The position numbers and the translations under genes are program-made. From Phocoena phocoena (lineage: Eukaryota; Chordata; Mammalia; Artiodactyla; Phocoenidae): a DNA stretch of 64,000 nt. Below are positions 34,343 through 46,300 of the stretch, piece after piece (within the stretch, counting starts at the first letter, position 1; every line of letters begins with the position of its first letter). The notes under the pieces were generated by a model, which was not told the origin of the DNA, did no database searches, and saw only the letters and a program-made list of their open reading frames with translations. The stretch lies in the NCBI RefSeq assembly GCF_963924675.1, contig NC_089236.1, positions 66,425,306 through 66,489,305 on the forward strand. Direction: 5' to 3'.

Positions 34343-37300
34343 TTCTTTTTCATATTCTTGTTCCCTATGCTATACAGTAGGACCTTTTTATTTATCCATT
34401 CTATATATAATAGTTTGCATCTGCTAATCCCAAACTCCCAATCCATTCCTCCCCCACCCCCTTTTCCCCATTGGCAGCTACAAGTCTGTTTTCTGTGTCT
34501 GTGACTGTTTCTGCTTTGTAGATAAGTTCATTTGTGTCATATTTTAGATTCCACATGTAAGCGATATCATATGGTATTTGTCTTTTTCTGACTGACTTCA
34601 CTTAGTATGATAGTCTCTAGGTCCATCCATGTTGCTGCAAATGGCGTTATCTCATTCATTGTTATGGCAGAGTAGTATTCCATTGTATATCTGTACCACA
34701 TCTTTATCCATTCATCTTTTGATGGACATTCAGTAGATTGTTTCCATGTCTTGGCTGTTGTGAATAGTGCTGCTGTGAACAAAGGGGTGCATTTTATCTC
34801 TAAATTATAGTTTTAGGGCTCCAAATTTTTGAGACCACCAAGTTAAAGTTTCCTCCTTCCCCCTCTCCCTTTTTCCCTTCCTCCATTGTACAGAGGGCTC
34901 CAACAGTCAGCCAAGGTAATAAAACACTATACAGAAACTGCAGACCAGGAATAGGAAAAGCAAGCTGCTTTGTTTAGTAGGGTAAATAGTAAGGTAAAGT
35001 GCATTTCATGTGGCTTTTTGCTCTGTTCGATGAAATCAGGAATTCACTAGCTTTTGATGACTGAAATAGCAGGCAGTTGCTCAAGTAGTCGCTCTGGGTG
35101 TCTTCCTGGACTCCTGCTCTTTCTTCACTTGACCTCTGCATCCAGACAGTTGACATAAGTCACAGGTAGTCGTCTTTTTCTTTCTCTTATTTTTCTAAGC
35201 AGTGTATTCTTCTCTGTTTCCATTGCTACTACTCCACGGTCAGGTCAGCATCATGTTGCCTGGGTTATTGTAACAGAGAGTTTATTGGTTTCCCTCGTCC
35301 CTTCTGGCTGTTTACTGGAATCCTCTAGCAGTGAAAGTGACCCACTCAGAGCAATGAAGTCATGATGGAGAGGAGAGCTGGCTGAAATCCTGGACTTGGA
35401 GTTCTCTGAAAGCCTCATTAATTTTGAGCTCTGGGCTTCTAAGTATGATGTTCTTTGTGTTTGGAGTGCTGGTTTCTCTCTTCAGCCTATTCCCACAGGT
35501 CCATCCTCCCCATTTGTCCGTCAGGTTTCAGGGGGGACCTCGGGGAGACCGCACCCCCCACCTCACCCCCAGCACTGTCCCGTAGAACTTTCTGTGATGG
35601 TGGCAAATGTTCTGTATCATCCTTGCTGTCCCACACACTAGCTGCTAGCTATCCAGCATTTACACTGTGACTAGTGAGACTGAGTAGTTGAATTTTAAAT
35701 TTAATTTTAACTACAGGTGTTAGGCGCCTTCACTTGTGCCCTCACAGCACCCTGTGTGTCTTCCTCCCATCCAAACACTTACTGTAGTGTATGTTTTCCC
35801 AACATTTTGTTACTAAACATTTTGCAAAGTTGAAACAGTTTTATACTGTCCAGTCCTATACCCATCACCTAAGCTCTATCATTAGTGTAATTAGTATACT
35901 TGGTTTTTGTTTTCTTTTGGCTGCGTCGCGCAGCACGCGGGATCTTAGTTCCCCGATCAGGGATCGAACCTGTGCCCCCTGCATTGGGAGCGCGGAGAGT
36001 CTTAACCACCAGACCGTCAGGGAAGTCCAGTATGCTTGTTTTTAACACATATCCATCTGGACATTTCTCTATCCATCCATTCATTAATCCTTTTTTAAAA
36101 AATGTTTTTCAAAATAACATCAATACACAGGTCTCTAAATACTTTAACATGCATATCATCAGTAGTTTTGGGGGGGGATTAAAATTTATATACAATAAAA
36201 TGTCCACTTTGTCCAAACATAAATCTGCTGGGCTTTGATAACCGCGTGTGCCTGTGTAACCCTGGCCTCCACCAGGGCTCGAGCGCTCAGTGCCCCGGAG
36301 AGCCCCTCCAGCTCCTGCCCGTGCGTCCCCCTGCCTTCCTGAGGGATGACTTCGGATTTTTTTTTCCTGCAATGTCCCTTTACACACTGAAACACGTAAC
36401 ATCGTGTTCCCTGTAAAAGAGAAATGCTTTGGCTGCTTCGTGTCCATATGCGCCTTCTACACACGTTTGAACTTCAGAACAAAAATACTCCATTTCCTGC
36501 CTAACAAGGTACAGCTCTTCTTACAAGCAAAGAAGTTCTCACCTGTACCCTGGTTGAGAAGATACATTTCCAACAGTCACTGTGTCCGTTACTGGCTATT
36601 GCTAATTACTACTCTGAGTCCATCACTGTCCTGTTCAGTATTCAGTTATATAAAAACGAAATTGTAAAGTTAATTCCAACAGCATATTGTAAAATAAAAA
36701 TGGGAATTAGAGAAAATGTGGTTAGTACAGTTGATTCTCCTTATTCATGGCAGTTATATTCCATATGTCTTTACGAACGTTGAATTAGCAAATACTGAAC
36801 CATTGTACCTGGGAGGAAATTCAGGGTTAGGATCCTGCAAGGCCTCAGGTCACTACATGTTTGTTAGCAGATCAAAACATAACTTTGTTTTGTGTGTGTT
36901 TCTGTTTAAAAATATCTTATTTAATATATATTATTGATTGACTAACATTGAACTCACGGCCAGCAGCATTATCATTCATGTCTGAATGAAGCTTATCTAA
37001 CAAACTTATTTTCTTTTATTTAATTAAAAAATTTTTTTTTAGTTTTCTGCCCGCTCTGCATGGCTTGCAGGATCTTAGTTCCCCGACCAGGGGGCGAACC
37101 CACGCCCCCTGCAATGGAAGCGCGGAGTCCTAACCACTGGACCGCCGGGGAATTCCCCAAACATATTTTCTTTGAAAGGCACAGTGCAGTCTCTTGCCCT
37201 TAGTAACACTAGGCAGCACTATGCTTGGGGGCCATTTTACACAGTGAAATGACCAAAAAAAAAAAAACCCCGCAAGAATAAAAAAATGACACTAAATATA

Positions 37301-40300
37301 CTGTAGAAAGGACACTTGCTTATAACATGAGAGCTCACACAGGAAGAAAAAGTATCACCTTGTTTGACTTCAGCTCGGAACGTGCACTTTGAGTGACTCA
37401 AGTGTGCCACCATTCTACATATTCACATGTCCTCAAATGACTGCCAAAGCACCCTGAATATTATTTTGGGGATTACAGAGGAATTGGAGGGGGTTACAAA
37501 TGAATTTTCGGGAGTGGGCAAATTCTGAGATACAGAATCTGTGAATTGTGAGGATTGACTATATATACAAATAAACATGTGTATAAATAAGCAAAGAGAA
37601 AATGTGCAAAGCTACTATAGTCCTGAGTCTGTAATTAGTCATGAGGTCAGAGTTGATATATATGGCATCCTTTGTCAACTTCCTGTTCCATACTTCTCAT
37701 GCCTTCGGCTGGAACCTCAGCTACTCTGGCTTCTTTACCTGATGGCGTAACCCAGACCTTTGTTCCTGAAGGGTCTGAGTGCTTAACTGTTCTGTTTTTG
37801 GTTGCTGTAGTTTTTAATTAACCTTTAATATTGGGCGTGAAAGTACTAACACCCTACAGAATCCCCTGAGTTCCAGATGTAGCCCTCTTTGCCACTCTTG
37901 TATAGCAGCAAACGCCATTTTTCCTTGATAAGCAACCACTTGCAGCTGGACAGCTAGCTGATGCTTTATCTCAGTTTCGTGCTGCATTATTAGGTTTGTA
38001 TCTTGGAGCCAAAACACTCAGTGGCCGTCTTAGTGAATTCTAATTTATAGTTCTTTTTTTTGGATAACATTTAAAATAAATATTATTTACTGTTTAAGTA
38101 AAATATTTAAAAATATATATAGGATTCTGGGTGAAGTAGGTTAATAAAATAAATGCATAACATTCAAATGCGTGTGCATCCAACATAAGAATTTTCCATG
38201 TAACTTAAGTTACAACTGTAAGTACCAGGAAAAATTCAAGATAATTTTGACAGGACACTTTTCTCAGTGTATTATAGTCATCCCTAGGTTTTGTGGGCTC
38301 TATGGCTTTTGTCAAAACTACTCAACTTTGCCATTGTAGCATGAAAGCAGCCTTAGGCAGTGTGTAATGAAGGGGCGTGACTGTGTTCCAGTAAAATTTT
38401 ATTTACAAAAACAGTTTGCTGAGCTCTGCTCTAGTAAGTGGGCACACATCAGTTAATGATACCAGATACAGTGTTATATTTCACTTTTCTTGCTCTAACA
38501 CCTTTAGAATCCATTCCCACACGTGTTCCATGGGTTTCTGTTAGTTTATCAGCAAAGTCTTGCAGTTCTTTTGGTGTGTAAACTATTTTCCTTAGGTCAT
38601 AGTGTATATACGTGCTAGTGACATCTGGAATGGTTAGGGTGGGTCTGATTGAGCATCCCCTTTCCGGCATCTTCCCTAAGTAGTTGTCCTAGGATTGTAA
38701 GCAGTGGAAGGCAAGCTCTTTCTACTGGTAAAGGAGTCTTAGAAGGGCTGGGAGGTTTACGTTGGTCAGTTTCATCCAGGTACAACCAGATGTCTCCGTT
38801 CTAAGTTTGAGGATCCCATTCTTTACTAATACATGTCCTGAATTTCACAGGAGAAACTTGGCGAGACTCTGAATTCAACTATTGTTTTAATTCAACAGCC
38901 CTCAGAATTAAGTTTTGTGCCTGATTTTCAGCTAAATCAGCTCTGTGGCTACAAGCAAAATTAAAAAGAGAGAGAGATGGTTTCAAGGCTGCCATGGAAT
39001 CTCTCAGACTGAGTGGAGCTAGGAGTTAGCCCCGAGCTTGTTATTTTCTCTCTGTAAGTGCTCTAGTGTGCTCAGAGGAACCCACCCCACGTCGCAGTCC
39101 TTCTTTCATCATTACTGCCATGATGGTCAAGTGCAGCAGCCACTTCGGTTTCCAAGGCATGTGCCTCAGTTAGTACTCATTTTCTGTCAACCACAAATGA
39201 TATCTTCATTAATTGATTCTACTACCTGCTACAGATTACTAACCTCTTGTTTCTCATTGACAGGGAACTCAGCCCTGCACTCAAGCTCAAGAGCATGACC
39301 AAACCAATCATTAAATCCCATGTTTGTGGCTCTGTCTCTTAGAACCACTCCTAGTACCATTTGTGTATAAAAGTCTGGGTCCCTGCAGGAGACAGAAACC
39401 ACAGGTGATTTTAAAGGGGGAAGTTTAATATAAAGAATTATTATGATAGGAGGGTGACCATAATGATGTAGAGAGAACTCTGCAGGATAGTCTAGGACTG
39501 AGAGACACTCCCCAAGGAAGGGCCAACTTGGAGGGGGACCCTCTCCTCAAGGCTGGCGTTCAGACTTCATCGGAGACAGTATAGTTGCAGGCTAAGGTTG
39601 CTGGTAGGAAAGTGCGCTGAGTTGTCGGGGATAGAGCTGGTCCATAGTAGCTGGGGAAGCGAGAAACCACCTTCTCAGGTGTAGGTGAGCCCCAGCTGGT
39701 GGGCTTGGGTGTGGGGGGGAGTTGGGGTGCTGCTGTGGGTGTGAAGCCTGGAGTACCTGGCGTCGTGCTTGGGAGCGGGTGTGTGACCAAGGCTCCAGGT
39801 GGCTGAGGGACTGGATCCCTGGGTGTACGGCTAGGCCAGGGCACCACTGGATGTCCTCCCCGCTGCACGCCACGCAGCAGGAGCCAGAAGAAAGTAAAGG
39901 CAGCAGTGGGGACCAGGAGGTGTCCTTCCTGCAGTGCCCCTTCAGCACCCTTTCCTGACAAAGCCTAACACTGTGCTCAGTGTACAGAAGAATGCTTACA
40001 CGCTCCGGCCCATCATTACAGTCAAGAGCTGAAGGATGAGTTCAGAGCCGAGAGGCGGCACGTTGGTTGAAAATAGGCCTGGTCAGTCGGATCGTATTAT
40101 TCCACTCATGATTCCTCGCCAGCTCCCGATTTCGCTAAGAGTGAAGCCAAAGCTGTACCTAGTCGGACCCTCTACTGCTTGGACCTCATCTTATTTGTTA
40201 TCTCCCTTGTTGGCTCTGCGGTAGCCATCCTGACCTCCCTGCTGTTTCCACGACATACCTGGCATGCTCCTGACCCAGGGCCCTTGCACTAGCTGGCCCT

Positions 40301-43300
40301 TGTTCTTGGCAAGCTCTTATCCTAGTAGATATCTGCCTGGTGAGTCCTCACTTTCTTCAAGTAGGTCTTTGCTCAAATGTCAACTTCTCAATGAGGCCCT
40401 TGACCACCTTATTTAATACTGAAAGCCCCACCACTCCTGACCCCCTTCATGCAGCTCTACTTTTTACCTACCTTACTTTGTAATTCACTCCTTTCTTATG
40501 TCTGTCTCCTGCTACTATAATGTCAGGTGCCATGAGTGATAGAGGTTTTTGTTTTGTTCACTTATCCCAAGTATCTAGAACAGTGCCTGGTGCCCTGTAG
40601 ATGCTCAGTAAGTTCTTGATTATTGTAGTGGACTCTAATATTCGTTGAAGTGAGATTCTAGTTTAACAAAGCAATTCTAATTTTGTTGTTGAACAACAAA
40701 TTATAAATATTTTTGGTAGTACCGTGTTAGGCAGTTTTCCTTGCATTTTGTAGACTGGGTACATTCTTTTGACTAACTAGGTCGATATGGGTATATTTTT
40801 GGGTGGCTTCTACTCTATAAAATGAAGCACTATTTGTACTTTATTGTTACTTTCTCTAGGTCGCTTTTCAGCTTCTGTGACTTATCTAAGTAAATGAAGG
40901 AGGCCGACAGCTATTTTTTAAACATTTTATTTTTTAGAATTAAGTCTTGGTTCGTGGAAAGTTAATTTATTATTATTTTTATTTGTTTTTAGGTGCTGAA
41001 TGTGGAGTAAATGCAGATGTTGAGAAACATCTTGAATTGGGCAAGAAACTTCTTGCAGCTGGACAGCTAGCTGATGCCTTATCTCAGTTTCATGCTGCAG
41101 TAGGTTTGTATCTCAGAACCAAAACACTCAGTGGCCATCTTAGTGAATTCTAATGTTATAACCCTTTTTTGGGATAACATTTAAAATAAATATTATTTAT
41201 TGTTTAAATAAAATATTTTAAAATACAGGGTTCTGGGTGAAATAGATTAATAAAAGCACAATATTTGAATACATACGTATCTAACATAAGATTTTTCCAC
41301 GTAATTGAGACTTAACAACTATTAAGTACTAAGAAAAATTCAAGATAATTTTGACAGAACACTTTTCTCAATGTATTACAGTCATCCCTAGATATCCTCA
41401 CAGGATTGGTTCCAGGGCCCCCTCGGATGCTTAAACCTGTGGCTACTCGAGTCCCTTATATAGAATAGTGTAGTATTTGCATGTAACCTACACACATCCT
41501 CCCGTATACTTTAAATCATCTCTAGATTACTTATAATACATATTGTAGTGCAAATACTGTGTAAACAGTTGTAAATGTAATGCAAATGCTATGTGAATAG
41601 TTGCGCAGCGAATTTTTTCCCGAATATTTTCTATCTGTGGTTGTGGAACCTGTAGGTACAGGGGGCCGACTGTATATATTTTTCTGCCTCCTTAAGCAGA
41701 TTTCACTGAATACAGTTTTAATTTTCTTGATGATTTGAGATCATCAGTGTAATAGTTACTTTGAGGCCCTTGGGGGATCCTGCAGTTCATCTCCTGTTCA
41801 TTGTTGGTCAGACTCTCTCTACCCCTTAGGCTGTTGCTTTTCTTATTGCTCACTTGTGTCTGTCTGTAGCATCAACTATCTTTGCAGTGTGTAATCTCTT
41901 GGGACTGTGAGAAACGAGGTGACCAGAGTAAATAGGTTGTGAATGAGGTCTTAGAGGATTTTCTTATGAGTCACTACATAAAGTTTTTTGCTAAAGCTTT
42001 TTGATATCGATATTCCTCATTCCTTTTTTTTTTTGCGGTGCGTGGGCCTCTCACTGCTGTGGCCTCTCCCCTTGCGGAGCACAGGCTCTGGACGCGCAGG
42101 CTCAGCGGCCACGGCTCACGGGCCCAGCCGCTCCGCGGCATGTGGGATCCTCCTGGACCGGGGCACGAACCCACGTCCCCTGCATTGGCAGGCGGACTCT
42201 CAACCACTGCGCCACCAGGGAAGCCCTATTATTTGCTTTCTTTAATCTCACAAATTAATAAGAACGTTAAGGGCTGTGGCATATTGTTAACATTGTTTAA
42301 AATGACTGCCTATTTTTTGTTAGCTTCACTGCCATACAAGAATTCTAGAGATGGCTCTTCCCCAAAAATAACCAATAATATATTATTATCTGCACTGAAA
42401 GACATAAATTAGTAAAGCTAAAACGTGGTAATTTATTTGTGAAATTCAGTAAAGGGAAAAAGTGAGACACTGCTAGTGCCTTCAGAATTCAAATAGCAGT
42501 GTCATTTTGTTCATCGTAATTTGGCAAGTAACAGTGGTTCTCAAATGGTACACTTGCCATAATTTGAGGAAGACCTGTGTAGTTTGAGATAGTCATCATT
42601 TTAGTTTATGTAAAATAACTAACCATAGAAAATAGAGTTTAAATTGTAGTTGATGGGAGTATACAGTAGGTAGTGATAGGGTGATGTGGTGTCATGACCT
42701 ATTGAGTCTCTTATGAGATGTTTGTTTATCAGAAAAGAACTGTAGATCTTCTATTTCAGTTGTCTCATTTACCAGACATCCAGTTTAGTATGGCCATGTT
42801 TACTGCTTCAGGTAACCCAGTGAGTTAGTGAAAGCCTCTTGCTAACAGTGAATTAGTCCAGGTCTCCTGACTTCTAGACTAATAAGTTATGCAGTTACTC
42901 TAGTTACTGCAGTAGCTCAAAGAGCTGCGCTACTGTAAAATGTACAATATTCTTTTGTGGTAAAATGTCACCCATATTTTAGGACATTGCTTTAAACTGA
43001 CTATAAAAAATTCATTAAATGTTTATACTTCCCAACTGCTGAATTTTGTAATGTACTTTATCTCTTTAACTTTTCCTGTGATTAGAAATTGATGTTAGAG
43101 TTTGTAATAGAATTTGGCTAGTGGCATTGGGCATATCAATGACTCATTTTTTATTATAATGTTAGAGCTGACATGATTTATGGCTGTGACACCCCTTTCC
43201 CATTTTCATTTTTGAAAAATTACTTGGTTACATTTTGAATATTACTTAGGCATGGTATGTTTGATAATTACATTTTTACACAATACAAGGTTTATGTGTT

Positions 43301-46300
43301 AAAAACTCAGTAGCAGCACAGATAATTGTAGTACAGATCTATTGGTTATTTGGTTTGAAATTTCTTTGCATCTGGTGTATAAATGTTTTTTGGCAAGAAT
43401 TTTAAGATTTGGCACTTAAATACTCTTGATCTGTTGGAAACTGTGATTTAATGAGAGTGTTGGTATCACTTTCTAAATAGTCTCCTGAAACAGTTGCATC
43501 TATTTCACTATTATGACGTAGTCAGACACAGGTTTTGTTTAGAGATTTTATCATCAGAGAAAACCACAGTGCAGGTGTGAGGATGCCCTGCCTCTCATTT
43601 CTACAGCATGGTCTTATGGGGATAAAGAGTCCTAGGGTCTGAAACATTTCTTTGGTAGACCTTACAGAGTGTCTTAGGTGTATTTGGCATGAATGAATGT
43701 CTAAAGTGGTGGATTAAATGGTGGGCATGAATGAAATGATAGGTTTCTCCAATTGCTTGGTAAGATAACCGGTATCACACTTAACATAATCTGGCTAAGT
43801 CAAAAAAAAATCCATGGCTTCATTAATTTGGTACTTAAACATACTGTGGTGCTTTCTCATTGCATTTGAACTTTACTTGTGAAATGGGGATGGACATTAC
43901 TATTCACGTTTACACAAAAGGACACAGTGTATTCTAGTGACCTTCAAAGGTCATATTTCAGTTCAGAAGATTGTGAACTTCTTAAGGATAAGTACTATCT
44001 TATTATTACTATTATTATTTTAGTCTCTGGTGGTGCTCAGTAAACGTTTGAATGAATGAAGGGGAAGAGTTGGGTTCGCTGGGAGCAAGAATGAAAAGTT
44101 TTCTGTACCTTTGCAAGGGTGGTGTTCACCCCACTGCCACCATTTACAGAATCATTCGTAATTGGCTTTCTGATGTTTTTCTCCAGATAGTAGTTGTATT
44201 TTCTTTATTAGGGCTAATTTTCTCACATTTGAATTGTTGGATAGTTTTAGGATTACACCTTAAATTCATTTCTCATATTCAAATTTTGAATAAACTAGTA
44301 TAACAATTTGATATGTTTTCAAATGAAGTCTAGTGTTTGCAGATGTAGGCTTGCATATAATTTAAATAATGAACTGTATCATATTTGGATGGATAATAGG
44401 AAAAGTGATTATTTTCAAGGTTATCAAATCTTGTATTGTGAGAAACTAAGCATGAGTTTCTTAAACCAATTCTTGTTCAGTTACTACTTCCTGCATAATG
44501 ATTTAGGAATGGACACTAGTTCTGGGAACTGATGGTATTTTAAGATGAAGAGCCAGGGAAGGCTATTTTGATATTTGTCATTCAAGTGACCTTATACCAC
44601 TAAGCACATTGATTCTTGATTCATAGGTTGAACCATTGACATCTGATTCCTTATTTTTATAGGTTCAGTGTTATAAATTGGGGTTCCAATCCCATTTCAT
44701 ATCTTAAAAATACCTAAAAACTGAATAGCAAAATAAGTGAAAGTGAGTGCCCCAGAAATACTTTATATAGACATTTGTTATGTATGTATAATCAAATACT
44801 TAATAAAAAGCTTTGTCATACTTAACCTTTGGAGGTTTTTCTACATAGACTGAAATGGTCAAGTTTTTTCCAAATAGAAGTCCATTGCAATTTTTGCTGA
44901 AGGTGCCTTCTTGATAAAATGCCCGAAGCCAGCAGTTAAGCATTCTTCTTTTCTTGAAAGAGGGTCGTACTGTATTCAAAATTAGCAACACCTGTTTTTG
45001 AAAATGCTCTTGCTCATTTCGTGGGGGAGAAGATCTGAGTGTCCTGGTGAGGCACGTCTCTTTGAGAGCCATGTCTGTGCTGACTTCTCTGGGTCCCTGG
45101 CTTATTCCTGGCAGGTCTCAGTGTTGAGTGCATGTGGGACTGTCCCTTGTTGGAGTTATCAGGAATTTGTTTCCATTTCCTTTCATTTGATTACAAGGTG
45201 CTATAGAGACACGAAAAATGAATTCACTCAAGGAACGTATTTTTTTCTAGAGTGAGGTAAGCATATAAATAATTGATATCAGGAGGTAGTGATAAGTGTT
45301 AGGTGCTGTGGGAGATATATATTATAGAGTGTTATGGAAACCAAAATAATGGAAGGTTTATTTTCACATGTGTTATCAAAAAAGTCATTTGAGCTGTGCC
45401 TCAGAGATGGAGTAGGTTTTGGACATATGAAGATGTGTGGTGTAAACTCTAGGCCTTAAATCATGTCGTTTCTAGTATTTCTTATTCTTCGATTAGTGTA
45501 AATAAGTCATGGAGAACTTAACTTTTTTTTTTCTTTTTAAAAATTTTTATTTTATATTGGAGTATAATTGATTAACAATGTTGTGTTAGTTTAAGATGTA
45601 CAGCAGGGTGATTCAGTTATAAATATACATGTATCTATTCGTTTTCAAATTCTTTTCCCGTTTAGGTTATTACAGAATATTGAGCAGAATTCCCTGTGCT
45701 ATACAGTAGGTCCTTGTTGGTTATCTGCTTTAAATATAGCAGTGTGTACATGTCAATCCCAATCTATCCCTCCCCCTCCTCCCCCCTGGTAACCATGTTT
45801 GTTCTCTAAGACTATGAGTCTCTTTCTGTTTCATAAATAAGTTCATTTGTATTCATTTTTTTTTTTTTAGATTCTTCGTACAAGCAATATCATGTATTTG
45901 TCTTTCTCTCTCTGACTTAACTCCACTTAGTATGATAATCTCTAGGTCCATCCGTCTTGCTGCAAATGGCATTATTTCATCCTTTTTAATGGCTGAGAAA
46001 TATACCATTGTATATATGTACCACATCTTCTTTATCCATTCATCTGTCGATGGACATTTAGGTTGCTTCCACGTCTTGGCTATTGTAAACAGCACTGCAA
46101 TGAACATTGGGGTGCATGTATCCTTTTGAACCATGTTTTTCTCCGGATACATGCCTAGGAGTGGGTAACTTTTTTGAAATTAATGAATATAAAAGTAATC
46201 CATGTTCATTGTGAAACATTTTGGAATATGTATATGAACTGTATAAAGAAGAAAATCCAGTCTCTGCCCACGTAACTACTGTTGACCTGAAGTGAATCTC

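Noticed and set aside
37900..38050. Duplicate exon 2 as a mutually exclusive alternative exon
   Set aside because: It has no acceptor in phase, lacks the first half of the exon, and a stop arises from the only nearby AG.
39560..39961. 133- and 118-codon - strand frames
   Set aside because: They lie in the G/C-skewed ERVL LTR. No domain; the two frames overlap each other in different phases.
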